A stretch of 64,000 bases of DNA from Streptomyces sp. NBC_01016. Its GTDB lineage: Bacteria > Actinomycetota > Actinomycetes > Streptomycetales > Streptomycetaceae. Within the stretch, counting starts at the first letter, position 1; each line of letters starts with the position of its first letter. Positions 11,471 to 21,485 of this stretch are shown here, piece by piece. A program made the translations under genes and the position numbers. A model generated the notes under the pieces. It did no database searches, was not told the origin of the DNA, and saw only the letters and a list, made by a program, of their open reading frames with translations. The stretch is from NCBI RefSeq assembly GCF_026341035.1, contig NZ_JAPEOQ010000001.1, positions 1,550,001-1,614,000 of the forward strand, in the 5' to 3' direction.

Positions 11471-13065
11471 CCGTCCTGGCCAGCGCCCTGGACACCCGGT
11501 CCGACGACTACGCCGGACGGCGCACCGCCCTCCTCGACAAGCTCACCGCCCTCGACACCGAGCATGCGAAGGCCGTCGCGGGCGGCGGCGAGAAGTACGT
11601 CGAACGGCACCGCAAGCGCGGCAAGTTGCTCGCCCGCGAACGCATCGAGCTGCTGCTCGACCCCGACACCCCCTTCCTCGAACTGTCCCCGCTCGCCGCC
11701 TGGGGCAGCGACTACGCCGTCGGCGGCTCCCTCGTCACCGGCGTCGGCGTCGTCGAGGGCGTCGAGTGCCTGATCACGGCCAACGACCCGACCGTGCGCG
11801 GCGGCGCCAGCAACCCCTGGTCCCTGAAGAAGGCGCTGCGGGCGAACGAGATCGCCCACGCCAACCGGCTCCCTGCCATCTCGCTCGTCGAGTCCGGCGG
11901 CGCCGATCTCCCCTCCCAGAAGGAGATCTTCATCCCCGGGGGCGGGATCTTCCGCGACATCACGCGGCTCTCGGCCGCCGGGATCCCCACCGTCGCCGTC
12001 GTCTTCGGCAACTCCACCGCCGGAGGCGCGTACATCCCCGGTATGTCCGATCACGTGATCATGGTGAAGGAGAAGGCGAAGGTCTTCCTCGGCGGGCCGC
12101 CGCTGGTCAAGATGGCGACCGGCGAGGAGAGCGACGACGAGTCGCTCGGCGGCGCCGAGATGCACGCCCGCACCTCCGGACTCGCCGACTACTTCGCCCA
12201 CGACGAGCAGGACGCCATCCGGCAGGCCCGCCGCGTCGTCGCCCGCCTCAACCACCGCAAGGCGTACGCCGATCCACAGCCTGTGGAGCCGCCCAAGTAC
12301 GACCCCGAGGAACTCCTCGGCATCGTCCCCGACGATCTGAAGGAGCCCTTCGACCCGCGCGAGGTGATCGCCCGGCTCGTCGACGCCTCCGACTTCGACG
12401 AGTTCAAGCCCCTCTACGGCACGAGCCTCGTCACCGGCTGGGCCGCTCTCCACGGCCATCCCGTCGGCATCCTCGCCAACGCGCAGGGCGTCCTCTTCAG
12501 CGAGGAGTCGCAGAAGGCCGCGCAGTTCATCCAGCTCGCCAACCAGCGCGACATCCCGCTGCTCTTCCTCCACAACACCACCGGCTACATGGTCGGCAAG
12601 GAGTACGAGCAGGGCGGCATCATCAAACACGGCGCGATGATGATCAACGCCGTCTCCAACTCCCGTGTCCCGCACCTCTCCGTGCTGATGGGCGCCTCGT
12701 ACGGCGCCGGGCACTACGGCATGTGCGGGCGCGCCTACGATCCCCGTTTCCTCTTCGCCTGGCCCAGCGCCAAGTCCGCCGTCATGGGGCCGCAGCAGCT
12801 GGCGGGAGTGCTGTCGATCGTGGCGCGGCAGTCCGCCGCCGCGAAGGGGCAGCCGTACGACGAGGAGGCCGACGCCGGGCTCCGCGCCATGGTCGAGCAG
12901 CAGATCGAGGCCGAGTCGCTGCCGATGTTCCTGTCCGGGCGGCTCTACGACGACGGGGTCATCGACCCCCGTGACACCCGAACTGTTCTCGGCATCTGCC
13001 TGTCCGCGATCCACACCGCACCGTACGAGGGCGCCCGCGGCGGCTTCGGTGTCTTCCGGATGTAA
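11467..13065 (+). CDS. Acyl-CoA carboxylase, carboxyltransferase (beta) subunit
   Basis: A protein of 532 residues with the two crotonase-like halves of carboxyltransferases: KRGKLLARERIELLLDPDTP, ESGGADLPSQKEIF, AAGIPTVAVVFGNSTAGGAYIPGMSD in the N half, and VGILANAQGVLFSE, LFLHNTTGYMVGKEYE and MGASYGAGHYGMCGRAYDP in the C half. It is closest in pattern to methylcrotonyl-CoA and geranyl-CoA carboxylase subunits. GTG 11467 overlaps the AtuA stop. It partners the biotin carboxylase encoded next. Confidence 0.9.
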
Positions 13066-13078
13066 GGGGCCCGCACCG

Positions 13079-14983
13079 ATGATCACCAGTGTGCTCGTCG
13101 CCAACCGCGGCGAGATCACCTGCCGCGTCTTCCGTACCTGCCGTGAGCTGGGCATACGTACCGTCGCCCTGCACTCGGACCCGGACGCCGACGCCTTGCA
13201 CGTGCGCGAGGCCGATCTCGCCGTACGGCTCCCGGGGGCCACCCCCGCCGACACCTATCTGCGCGCCGACCTCGTCGTGAAGGCCGCCCTCGACGCGGGC
13301 GCCGACGCCGTGCACCCCGGGTACGGCTTCCTCTCCGAGAACGCCGACTTCGCCCGCGCCGTCGCCGACGCGGGGCTCACCTGGATCGGGCCGCCGCCCG
13401 CGGCGATCGAGGCGATGGCGTCCAAGACGCGCGCCAAGGAGCTGATGGGGATCGCTCCGCTCGGTTCCGACATCACGGCCGACGACCTGCCCGTCCTGGT
13501 CAAGGCGTCCGCCGGTGGCGGCGGGCGCGGGATGCGGGTCGTACGCGAACTCGCCGCGCTGGATGGGGATTTGGAGGCCGCGCGGTCCGAGGCGCTGTCC
13601 GCCTTCGGTGACGGCGAGGTCTTCGTCGAGCCGTACGTGGAGGGCGGGCGGCATGTGGAGGCGCAGGTGCTCGCCGACGCCCACGGGACCGTGTGGATCC
13701 TCGGGACGCGGGACTGTTCGCTTCAGCGGCGGCACCAGAAGGTGATCGAGGAGGCGCCCGCACCGGATCTGATACGTGGCGTATCGGATGTCATGTACGA
13801 GATGGCGGAGCGGGCCTGCCGGGCCACCGGATACGTCGGCGCCGGCACCGTCGAGTTCCTCGTCGCCGACGGGCGGGCCCACTTCCTTGAGATGAACACC
13901 CGCCTCCAGGTGGAACACCCCGTCACCGAGGCCGTGTTCGGGATCGACCTCGTCGCGCTCCAGCTCCGCGTCGCCGAGGGCGAGGCCCTCGACCCCGAAC
14001 CCCCGGCCCCGCGCGGCCACGCCGTCGAGGCCCGCCTCTACGCCGAGGACCCCGCGGCCTCCTTCGCCCCGCAGACCGGAACACTGCATCGGCTCCACGT
14101 GCCGGACAGCGTCCGCCTCGACACCGGGTACACCGACGGCGACACCATCGGCGTGCACTACGACGCCATGCTCGCCAAGGTCGTCGCCCACGCCCCCACC
14201 CGCACCGCCGCCGTCCGCGCCCTCGCGGGGGCCCTGGAACGGGCCGAGGTGCACGGGCCCGTCACCAACCGCGAGCTGCTCGTACGCTCCCTGCGGCACC
14301 CGGAGTTCGCCGAGGCCCGCATGGACACGGGGTTCTACGAGCGGCACCTCGACGAACTGACCGCCCCGCACGAGGACCCGTACGCGCCGCTCGCCGCCGC
14401 GCTCGCCCAGGCGGTGGGCCGGTCCAGGTTCGGCGGCTTCCGCAACGTCCTCTCGCAGCCCCAGGTCAAGCGCTACCGCGCCGAGCCCGCCGGCACCGAG
14501 CACGAGGTCCGCTACCGGCACACCCGCGATGGTCTCGCGGCCGACGGTGTACACGTCGTCGGCGTGGCCCCGCACCTCGTCGTACTCGAAGTCGGCGGCG
14601 TACGAAGGAAGTTCACGGTCTCCACGTACGGGGGCGCCGCGTACGGGGGCGCCGCGTACGGGAGCGCCGCGTACGAGGGTCACCGCGTGTACGTGAACGG
14701 TCTCGCGCTCACCGCCCTGCCCCGCTTCACTGACCCCAGCGAGCAGCGCGCCCCCGGCTCCCTGCTCGCGCCCATGCCCGGCACCGTCGTCCGCGTCGCC
14801 GAAGGGCTGACCGAGGGCGCCGCCGTCACCGCCGGGCAGCCCCTGATCTGGCTGGAGGCGATGAAGATGGAGCACCGCATCCTCGCTCCCGCCTCCGGAA
14901 CGCTCACCGCCCTGCACGCCGCCGTCGGCCGCCAGGTCGAGGTGGGCGCGCTGCTCGCCGTAGTCCAGGAGGAACAGTCGTGA
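13079..14983 (+). CDS. Acyl-CoA carboxylase, biotin carboxylase plus biotin carrier (alpha) subunit
   Basis: A protein of 634 residues. Biotin carboxylase domain 1-440 (VLVANRGEITCRVFRTCRELG, HPGYGFLSENADFA, ATP-grasp glycine loop KASAGGGGRGMRVV, and EMNTRLQVEHPVTE), a middle BT domain, and a biotinyl domain with the biotin-accepting EAMKMEH near residue 600. A stretch at about residues 518-534 is made of GGAAY repeats encoded by tandem 15-mers. It carboxylates biotin and passes CO2 to the carboxyltransferase. The next gene overlaps its stop (GTGA). Confidence 0.92.
   Translation: MITSVLVANRGEITCRVFRTCRELGIRTVALHSDPDADALHVREADLAVRLPGATPADTYLRADLVVKAALDAGADAVHPGYGFLSENADFARAVADAGLTWIGPPPAAIEAMASKTRAKELMGIAPLGSDITADDLPVLVKASAGGGGRGMRVVRELAALDGDLEAARSEALSAFGDGEVFVEPYVEGGRHVEAQVLADAHGTVWILGTRDCSLQRRHQKVIEEAPAPDLIRGVSDVMYEMAERACRATGYVGAGTVEFLVADGRAHFLEMNTRLQVEHPVTEAVFGIDLVALQLRVAEGEALDPEPPAPRGHAVEARLYAEDPAASFAPQTGTLHRLHVPDSVRLDTGYTDGDTIGVHYDAMLAKVVAHAPTRTAAVRALAGALERAEVHGPVTNRELLVRSLRHPEFAEARMDTGFYERHLDELTAPHEDPYAPLAAALAQAVGRSRFGGFRNVLSQPQVKRYRAEPAGTEHEVRYRHTRDGLAADGVHVVGVAPHLVVLEVGGVRRKFTVSTYGGAAYGGAAYGSAAYEGHRVYVNGLALTALPRFTDPSEQRAPGSLLAPMPGTVVRVAEGLTEGAAVTAGQPLIWLEAMKMEHRILAPASGTLTALHAAVGRQVEVGALLAVVQEEQS
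14629..14680 (+). repeat. In-frame 15-bp tandem repeat inside the biotin carboxylase gene
   Basis: The unit GGCGCCGCGTACGGG occurs twice in a row, followed by a variant AGCGCCGCGTACGAG. It encodes YGGAAYGGAAYGSAAYEG between the carboxylase and biotinyl domains, so repeat-number changes would only alter linker length. Confidence 0.75.
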
Positions 14984-16164
14984 ACGCTCCCGCCGCTCCC
15001 GCCACCCCCGTCCTCGAAACCGAAGAGCACCAGGCCCTGCGTGCCGCCGTCGCCGCGCTCGGCAAGCGGTTCGGCCGCGACTACATGACCCGCGTGACCG
15101 CCGCCGGAGGCCACCCCGATGAGCTGTGGTCGGAGGCCGCCAAGCTCGGCTACCTCGGCGTCAACCTGCCCGAGGAATACGGGGGAGGGGGCGGCGGGAT
15201 AGCCGAACTCTCCCTCGTTCTTGAGGAGTTGGGGGCCGCCGGGTCGCCGCTGCTGATGATGGTCGTATCGCCCGCGATCTGCGGCACGGTCATCTCCCGC
15301 TTCGGCACCGAGGAGCAGAAGCGGGCCTGGCTCCCCGGCCTCGCCGACGGCAGCCGCACCATGGCCTTCGGCATCACCGAACCCGACGCCGGATCCAACT
15401 CGCACCGCATCACCACCACCGCCCGCAAGGACGACGACGGCTCGTGGGTCCTGAACGGGCGCAAGGTGTTCATCTCCGGCGTCGACATCGCGGACGCGAC
15501 GCTCATCGTGGGGCGGACCTCGGACGCGCGCACGGGAAAACTCAAGCCCTGTCTCTTCATCGTGCCCCGCGATACCCCCGGCTTCGGGCGGCGGCAGATC
15601 GACATGGAACTCCAGGCTCCGGAGAAGCAGTTCGAACTGACCCTTGACGAGGTGCGGCTGCCCGCGGACGCTCTCGTGGGTGACGAGGACGCAGGGCTGC
15701 TCCAACTCTTCGCCGGGCTCAACCCGGAGCGCGTCATGACCGCCGCCTTCGCCATCGGCATGGGCCGGTACGCGCTGAAGCGGGCCGTCGAGTACGCGAA
15801 GGAGCGCACCGTGTGGCAGGCCCCCATCGGCTCCCACCAGGCGATCGCCCACCCGCTCGCGCAGAGCCACATCGAGCTGGAGCTGGCCCGCCTGATGATG
15901 CAGAAGGCGGCCCGGCTCTACGACGCGGGCGACGACATCGGTGCGGGCGAGGCCGCCAACATGGCCAAGTACGCCGCCGCCGAGGCCTGTGTGCGCGCCG
16001 TCGACCAGGCCGTGCACACGCTCGGCGGCAACGGCCTGACCCGCGAGTTCGGCCTCGCCTCGCTCATCGTCGGCTCACGGGTGGCGCGGATCGCCCCGGT
16101 CAGCCGCGAAATGATCCTCAACTACGTGTCCCACCAGAGCCTGGGTCTCCCCAAGTCGTACTGA
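14980..16164 (+). CDS. Acyl-CoA dehydrogenase (citronellyl/isovaleryl-CoA type)
   Basis: A complete acyl-CoA dehydrogenase of 394 residues: EEYGGGGGGIAELSLVLEELG, FAD/substrate loop MAFGITEPDAGSNSH, and C-terminal QAVHTLGGNGLTREFG. Start GTG 14980 overlaps the biotin carboxylase stop. In the Atu and Liu pathways an enzyme of this kind makes the alpha,beta-unsaturated acyl-CoA that the carboxylase then uses, which fits the operon order. The exact chain specificity cannot be told. Confidence 0.88.
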   Translation: MNAPAAPATPVLETEEHQALRAAVAALGKRFGRDYMTRVTAAGGHPDELWSEAAKLGYLGVNLPEEYGGGGGGIAELSLVLEELGAAGSPLLMMVVSPAICGTVISRFGTEEQKRAWLPGLADGSRTMAFGITEPDAGSNSHRITTTARKDDDGSWVLNGRKVFISGVDIADATLIVGRTSDARTGKLKPCLFIVPRDTPGFGRRQIDMELQAPEKQFELTLDEVRLPADALVGDEDAGLLQLFAGLNPERVMTAAFAIGMGRYALKRAVEYAKERTVWQAPIGSHQAIAHPLAQSHIELELARLMMQKAARLYDAGDDIGAGEAANMAKYAAAEACVRAVDQAVHTLGGNGLTREFGLASLIVGSRVARIAPVSREMILNYVSHQSLGLPKSY

Positions 16165-16207
16165 AGCCGCACGAACCCAACTACCGCTGCTTAGCGAGGA
16201 GTTCGAC

Positions 16208-17773
16208 ATGGTGTACGTGAGTGAGTACGCGGACGTCGCGGTCGTCGACGAGCCCATCCACGACGCCGTGCTCGGGGGTGCGGCCGCCCGCGGCGACGCC
16301 CCCGCCCTCGTCGACGGGGTGGCCGGCACCACCCTCTCGTACGCCGGGCTCGACGGGTTCCACCGCAAGGTGGCGGCCGGGCTCGCCGACGCGGGCGTGC
16401 GCAAGGGCGACGTGGTGGCGCTGCACAGCCCCAACACGATCGCCTACCCGGTGGCGTTCTACGGCGCCACGCGCGCGGGCGCCTCCGTGACCACCGTGCA
16501 CCCGCTGTCCACGCCGGAGGAGTTCGCGAAGCAACTGCGCGACTCGTCCGCGAACTGGATCGTCACCATCACCCCGCTCGTCGAGTCGGCCCGCGCGGCG
16601 GCCGAACTCGCGGGCGGCGTACGGGAGATATTCGTCTGCGACCCGACGGGAACCTCGGGCCACCGCTCGCTGATCGACATGCTCGGCACCGCGGCGCCGG
16701 AACCTGTCGTGGAGATCGATCCCGCCGAGGACGTGGCCGCGCTTCCGTACTCGTCCGGCACCACCGGCACGCCCAAGGGCGTCATGCTCACCCACCGCAA
16801 CATCGCCACGAACCTCGCCCAGCTCCAGCCCGTCCTCCCGACGGGCCCCGGCGACCGCATCCTCGCCGTCCTGCCCTTCTTCCACATCTACGGCCTCACG
16901 GCGCTCATGAACGGCCCGCTGCGGCAGGGCTCCACCGTCGTCGTGCTGCCCCGCTTCGACCTCGAAACGTTCCTCGGGGCGATCGAGAAGCACCGCATCA
17001 CCCACCTGTACGTCGCCCCGCCGATCGTCCTCGCCCTCGCGAAACACCCGGCCGTGGAGGGCTACGACCTGTCGTCCCTACGTCATGTCATCAGCGCCGC
17101 CGCGCCCCTCGACGGCGAACTCGCCCGCGCCTGCGCGCGCCGCCTCGGCCTGCCGCCCGTCGGCCAGGCCTACGGCATGACGGAGCTCTCGCCCGGCACC
17201 CACGTCGTCCCGTACGACGCGAAGAACCCGCCACCTGGCGCCGTGGGCAGGCTCATCGCCTCGACCGAGATGCGGATCGTGTCCCTCGACGACCCGGCGA
17301 AGGACGTGGCGCCCGGCGAGCCCGGCGAGGTCCTGATCCGGGGGCCGCAGGTCATGAAGGGCTACCTCGGCCGCCCCGACGCCACTGCCGACATGATCGA
17401 CACCGAGGGCTGGCTGCGCACCGGGGACGTCGGGCGCGTCGACGCGGACGGCTGGCTGTTCGTCGTCGACCGAGTGAAGGAACTCATCAAGTACAAGGGT
17501 TTCCAGGTCGCCCCCGCCGACCTGGAGGCGGTGCTGCTCGCCCACGAGGGCATCGCCGACGCGGCGGTCATCGGCGTCCTCGACGACGACGGCAACGAGG
17601 TGCCGAAGGCGTTCGTCGTGCGCGCGGACCCGGCGCTCGGCGCGGACGCGGTGATGGCATACGTCGCCGAACGCGTCGCCCCGTACAAGAAGATCCGCCG
17701 CGTGGCGTTCATCGACGGGGTGCCGCGCGCGGCCTCCGGGAAGATCTTGCGCCGCGAACTCAGGGAGATCTGA
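16208..17773 (+). CDS. Acyl-CoA ligase, 4-coumarate-CoA ligase-like
   Basis: An AMP-forming ligase of 521 residues. Adenylation motif LPYSSGTTGTPKGVMLTHRN, PFFHIYG, YGMTELSPGTH, the hinge GWLRTGDVGRVDADGWLFVVDR and the catalytic Lys segment PRAASGKILRREL are all present. It activates a free acid as its CoA thioester, probably the entry step of this operon. ATG 16208 has AGGAG 7 bp upstream; the 43-bp gap to the previous gene is the largest in the operon after the leader. Confidence 0.9.
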   Translation: MVYVSEYADVAVVDEPIHDAVLGGAAARGDAPALVDGVAGTTLSYAGLDGFHRKVAAGLADAGVRKGDVVALHSPNTIAYPVAFYGATRAGASVTTVHPLSTPEEFAKQLRDSSANWIVTITPLVESARAAAELAGGVREIFVCDPTGTSGHRSLIDMLGTAAPEPVVEIDPAEDVAALPYSSGTTGTPKGVMLTHRNIATNLAQLQPVLPTGPGDRILAVLPFFHIYGLTALMNGPLRQGSTVVVLPRFDLETFLGAIEKHRITHLYVAPPIVLALAKHPAVEGYDLSSLRHVISAAAPLDGELARACARRLGLPPVGQAYGMTELSPGTHVVPYDAKNPPPGAVGRLIASTEMRIVSLDDPAKDVAPGEPGEVLIRGPQVMKGYLGRPDATADMIDTEGWLRTGDVGRVDADGWLFVVDRVKELIKYKGFQVAPADLEAVLLAHEGIADAAVIGVLDDDGNEVPKAFVVRADPALGADAVMAYVAERVAPYKKIRRVAFIDGVPRAASGKILRRELREI

Positions 17774-17779
17774 TATCTG

Positions 17780-18535
17780 ATGGCTGTTGAGAGTGCGCTC
17801 GGCGACCTGGTGACGCACGCCCACGAACGTGGCGTCACCACCCTCACCCTCGACTCGCCCGCCAACCGCAACGCCCTGTCGTCGGCCCTCGTCGGCGAGC
17901 TGGGGGACCGGCTGCGCGACGCGGACAAGGACCGCGACGTACGCGCCGTCGTCCTCACCCACACCGGCGGCACCTTCTGCGCGGGCGCCGACCTGCGGGA
18001 TCCTCCGGATCCGGACGCGCTGGTGGGACTGCTGCGGCAGATCGTGGAGTTGGGTAAGCCGGTCGTCGCGCGGGTCGACGGGCACGTGCGGGCGGGCGGC
18101 CTGGGGCTGGTGGGGGCGTGCGACATCGCGGCGGCTTCAGCGGCATCGTCGTTCGCCTTCACCGAGGTACGCATCGGGGTCGCGCCCGCCGTGATCTCGA
18201 TGCCGCTGCTGCCGCGCGTCGATCCGCGGGCGGTGGCCCGGTATTACCTGACGGGTGAGCGCTTCGACGCGGCGGAGGCGGCGCGGATCGGGCTCGTGAC
18301 GGTGGCGGGGGAGGGGGTGGACGAGGTGTTGGCGCCGGTCGTGGAAGGGCTACGCAAATCCTCCCCCGAGGGCCTGGCCGAGACGAAGAAGCTGCTCACG
18401 GTTAAGGTCCTGGAGGCCTTCGACCGGGACGCGGAGTCTCTGACGGCGCTGTCCGCGCGGCTGTTCGGCTCCGCGCAGGCCCGCGAGGGCATGACTGCCT
18501 TTCTCGAACGACGGGATGCCGCATGGGTGTTGTGA
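17780..18535 (+). CDS. Enoyl-CoA hydratase/isomerase
   Basis: A crotonase-fold protein of 251 residues: LDSPANRNALSSALVGEL, the oxyanion-hole segment HTGGTFCAGADLRDP and GGLGLVGACDIAAAS. The usual first catalytic Glu position is Val-Arg-Ala-Gly-Gly here (DGHVRAGGLG), as in the methylglutaconyl-CoA hydratase branch. It would hydrate the carboxylated enoyl-CoA. It starts 6 bp after the ligase stop and overlaps the TetR gene by 13 bp. Confidence 0.86.
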   Translation: MAVESALGDLVTHAHERGVTTLTLDSPANRNALSSALVGELGDRLRDADKDRDVRAVVLTHTGGTFCAGADLRDPPDPDALVGLLRQIVELGKPVVARVDGHVRAGGLGLVGACDIAAASAASSFAFTEVRIGVAPAVISMPLLPRVDPRAVARYYLTGERFDAAEAARIGLVTVAGEGVDEVLAPVVEGLRKSSPEGLAETKKLLTVKVLEAFDRDAESLTALSARLFGSAQAREGMTAFLERRDAAWVL

Positions 18536-19101
18536 CGCTGCCGAAGCAGGACCGTTCGCGGGTGACGCGGCAACGGCTCCTGGAGTCCGCGGTCGCCTGC
18601 CTCGCCGCGCACGGCTGGGGCGGCTCCACGGTCTCCGTCGTCGCCGAGCACGCCGGCGTCTCGCGCGGCGCCGCCCAGCACCACTTCCCTACCCGGGAGG
18701 ACCTGTTCACCGCGGCCGTCGAGTACGTCGCCGAGGAGCGGTCCACCGCTCTGCGGGGGCTGCGTCCGCAGGGGCGGGCGGAGGCGGTGGCGGCGCTCGT
18801 CGACCTCTACACGGGGCCGTTGTTCCGGGCGGCGCTGCACTTGTGGGTGGCCGCGTCGAACGAGCCGCAACTGGGTGGGCGGGTGACCGAGTTGGAGGCA
18901 CGGGTCGGGCGCGAGACCCACCGGATCGCGGTGGAGCTGCTGGGCGCGGACGAGTCCCTGCCGGGGGTGCGGGAGGTCGTCCAGGGCCTCCTCGACATGG
19001 CCCGCGGCCTCGGCCTCGCGAACCTCCTCACGGACGACCGGGGGCGGCGGGAGCGGGTGGTGTCCGAGTGGGCCGGAATCGTGGAACGCTCACTGGGCTG
19101 A
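18523..19101 (+). CDS. TetR-family regulator of the carboxylase operon
   Basis: A regulator of 192 residues with an N-terminal TetR helix-turn-helix (CLAAHGWGGSTVSVVAEHAGV, then SRGAAQHHFPTREDLF). The HHF variant of the recognition helix end is common among regulators of acyl-CoA genes. The gene is the last of the operon and overlaps the enoyl-CoA hydratase gene, so it probably regulates its own operon, perhaps through the palindrome at 8874-8887 with an acyl-CoA as ligand. Confidence 0.87.
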   Translation: MGVVTLPKQDRSRVTRQRLLESAVACLAAHGWGGSTVSVVAEHAGVSRGAAQHHFPTREDLFTAAVEYVAEERSTALRGLRPQGRAEAVAALVDLYTGPLFRAALHLWVAASNEPQLGGRVTELEARVGRETHRIAVELLGADESLPGVREVVQGLLDMARGLGLANLLTDDRGRRERVVSEWAGIVERSLG

Positions 19102-19395
19102 CCCGCTCGACCGCCCCTACGCCCCGGGTCTCCGCCCCGGCCCCCGCTGCTCAATCGCCGCAGGGGCTCAAAAGGGCCAATCTCCCCCGCCCATCTCCCA
19201 CCCACCCGCCCCCTCCGGGGGCGTCGGCCCGACGGGGTGCCGCCACCGCCTTGGGCAATCTGCCGCCTTGGGCGGCAGGGTGGGCAAGGCGGCGCCCCGG
19301 TGCAGGCTGCACCTGACGAGGGCGCCGACCACGGCACCGCTAGAAAACACGGTGCCGTGCAACAGGAACCAAGGGCGCCGACCCCGGCACCCGGT
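19102..19395. other. Gene-free stretch with repeat copy
   Basis: 294 bp between the convergent TetR and citrate synthase genes. It contains repeat copy B (19121-19172) and otherwise low-information GC-rich sequence; CACGGTGCCGTG at 19348-19359 is a 12-bp palindrome. No gene seen. Confidence 0.6.
19121..19172 (+). repeat. Dispersed GC repeat, copy B (diverged)
   Basis: GCCCCGGGTCTCCGCCCCGG followed by CCCCCGCTGCTCAATCGCCG and CAGGGGCTC. Same plan as copy A with several changes in the first hairpin. It lies just after the TetR stop in a convergent gap. Confidence 0.7.
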
Positions 19396-20508
19396 CTAAC
19401 GGGCGATGTCGCCGTAACCGCCGATCTCCTGCGGAGGACGCGACTCCGGGCCCACGTAGCGGGCCGAGGGGCGGACGAGGCGGCCCGTGCGCTTCTGCTC
19501 CAGGATGTGGGCCGACCACCCCGCCGTACGGGCGCACGTGAACATCGACGTGAACATGTGCGCCGGCACCTCCGCGAAGTCCAGCACGATCGCCGCCCAG
19601 AACTCCACGTTCGTGGCAAGCACCCGGTCGGGCCGGCGCGCGTGCAACTCCGCCAACGCCGCCTTCTCCAGCGCCTCGGCGACCTCGAACCGCGGCGCCC
19701 CCAACTCCCGCGCCGTACGCCGAAGTACACGCGCACGCGGATCCTCCGCCCGGTACACCCGGTGCCCGAACCCCATGAGCCGCTCACCGTTGTCGAGCGC
19801 CCTGCGGACGTACGCCTCGGCGTCCCCGGTCCGCTCGATCTCCTCGATCATGCCGAGCACCCTGGACGGCGCACCGCCGTGCAGCGGCCCCGACATGGCA
19901 CCGACGGCCCCGGACAGCGCCCCCGCCACATCGGCCCCGGTCGAGGCGATGACGCGGGCCGTGAACGTAGAGGCGTTCATGCCGTGTTCGGCGGCCGACG
20001 TCCAGTACGCGTCGACGGCCGCGACATGCTTCGGGTCCGGCTCCCCGCGCCAGCGCTTCATGAACCGCTCGACGACGGTGTCCGCCTTGTCGATCTCCCG
20101 CTGCGGCACCATCGGCAGACCCTGCCCGCGCGCGGACTGCGCGACGTACGACAGGGCCATGACGGCGGCCCGCGCGAGGTCGTCGCGGGCCCGCTGCTCA
20201 TCGATGTCGAGCAGCGGCTTCAGGCCCCACACAGGGGCGAGCATGGCGAGCGCCGACTGCACGTCGACGCGGATGTCACCGGAGTGGACGGGGATCGGGA
20301 ACGGCTCGGCCGGCGGCAGGCCCGGGTCGAAGGCGCCGTCGACCAGCAGCCCCCAGACATTCCCGAACGACACGTGGCCGACCAGATCCTCGATGTCGAC
20401 GCCGCGATAGCGCAGGGCGCCGCCTTCCTTGTCCGGTTCGGCGATCTCGGTCTCGAACGCGACGACACCTTCGAGGCCTGGAACAAAGCCGGGGGTGAGG
20501 TCGGACAT
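19396..20508 (-). CDS. citA: Citrate synthase, second isozyme
   Basis: A citrate synthase of 370 residues from ATG 20508 (MSDLTPGFVPGLEGV), the short form common in Streptomyces. It condenses acetyl-CoA and oxaloacetate. Active-site pieces are visible: the catalytic His in AAEHGMNASTFTAR, GPLHGGAPS, and GFGHRVYRAEDPRA. An upstream frame to 20664 adds 52 residues of non-homologous sequence and was rejected. It is divergent from pdxH, the arrangement seen in Streptomyces. Confidence 0.9.
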   Translation of the reverse strand: MSDLTPGFVPGLEGVVAFETEIAEPDKEGGALRYRGVDIEDLVGHVSFGNVWGLLVDGAFDPGLPPAEPFPIPVHSGDIRVDVQSALAMLAPVWGLKPLLDIDEQRARDDLARAAVMALSYVAQSARGQGLPMVPQREIDKADTVVERFMKRWRGEPDPKHVAAVDAYWTSAAEHGMNASTFTARVIASTGADVAGALSGAVGAMSGPLHGGAPSRVLGMIEEIERTGDAEAYVRRALDNGERLMGFGHRVYRAEDPRARVLRRTARELGAPRFEVAEALEKAALAELHARRPDRVLATNVEFWAAIVLDFAEVPAHMFTSMFTCARTAGWSAHILEQKRTGRLVRPSARYVGPESRPPQEIGGYGDIAR

Positions 20509-20722
20509 CGGGCGGCTCCTCTGGATGCGTGGGCGGCTCGGGTGCTGGAACACCCGTGGTCCGGACGGGGGTACACCCGTGATGCCCCGTACGGCAGGCG
20601 GCTGAACCGTTTCGGCCCCTGGAACATAACCCTCCGTGCCACAGTTGGCGAGGGCTCGCGGCACTCAGTGCCATGTTTCACTCTGGGTGCGTCTGTGCCC
20701 TTCCGTCCGGCAGGATGACGCC

Positions 20723-21406
20723 GTGAGCGCCCACGACGATCCCGAACTCGACCTCGCCGACATGCGCGAGCAGTACCGCGCCAAGAACGGCGGCCTGCTG
20801 GAGGGGGACCTCGCCCTGCACCCGATGGAGCAGTTCACGCGCTGGTTCAAACAGGCGGCGGCCCCGGGCTCCCCGCTGCCCGAGCCCAACGCCATGGTCG
20901 TCTCCACCGCCGACGCCGAGGGCCGGCCCAGCTCCCGCACGGTGCTGCTCAAGTCGTACGACGAGGCGGGCTTCGTCTTCTACACCAACTACGGCTCCCG
21001 CAAGGCACGGGACCTCTCCGTCAACCCGCACGTCGCGCTGCTCTTCCCCTGGCACCCGATGGGGCGCCAGGTCCTGGTGACCGGGACGGCGGAGCGTACG
21101 TCGCGGGCCGAGACGGAGGCGTACTTCCGCACGCGCCCGCACGGCTCCCAGCTGGGCGCGTGGGCCAGCGCGCAGTCGTCCGTGGTCGCCTCGCGGGAGG
21201 AACTCGACGCGCGCTACGCGGAGCTGGCGGCGCGCCACCCGGAGGGCACCGCGGTCCCGGTACCACCCCACTGGGGCGGCTACCGGATCACGCCGGTGAC
21301 CATCGAATTCTGGCAGGGCCGCGAAAACCGCCTCCACGACCGCCTCCGCTACGTCCGGGAGACCGGGTCCCCGACGGCCTGGCGGACGGAACGCCTGAGC
21401 CCCTGA
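20723..21406 (+). CDS. pdxH: Pyridoxamine/pyridoxine 5'-phosphate oxidase
   Basis: FMN enzyme that makes pyridoxal 5'-phosphate. A protein of 227 residues from GTG 20723. [54 protein letters not shown] and the C-terminal [14 protein letters not shown] are family landmarks for FMN and PLP binding. The longer frame from 20636 lacks similarity at its N terminus. Divergent from citA. Confidence 0.92.
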   Translation: MSAHDDPELDLADMREQYRAKNGGLLEGDLALHPMEQFTRWFKQAAAPGSPLPEPNAMVVSTADAEGRPSSRTVLLKSYDEAGFVFYTNYGSRKARDLSVNPHVALLFPWHPMGRQVLVTGTAERTSRAETEAYFRTRPHGSQLGAWASAQSSVVASREELDARYAELAARHPEGTAVPVPPHWGGYRITPVTIEFWQGRENRLHDRLRYVRETGSPTAWRTERLSP

Positions 21407-21485
21407 CATTCCCGGGTGTGAGCAGTCGACGTACAGGAAATCCGCGTCGGGCCCACCGTTCAGGGCCTGATCCAAACGACAGGCC

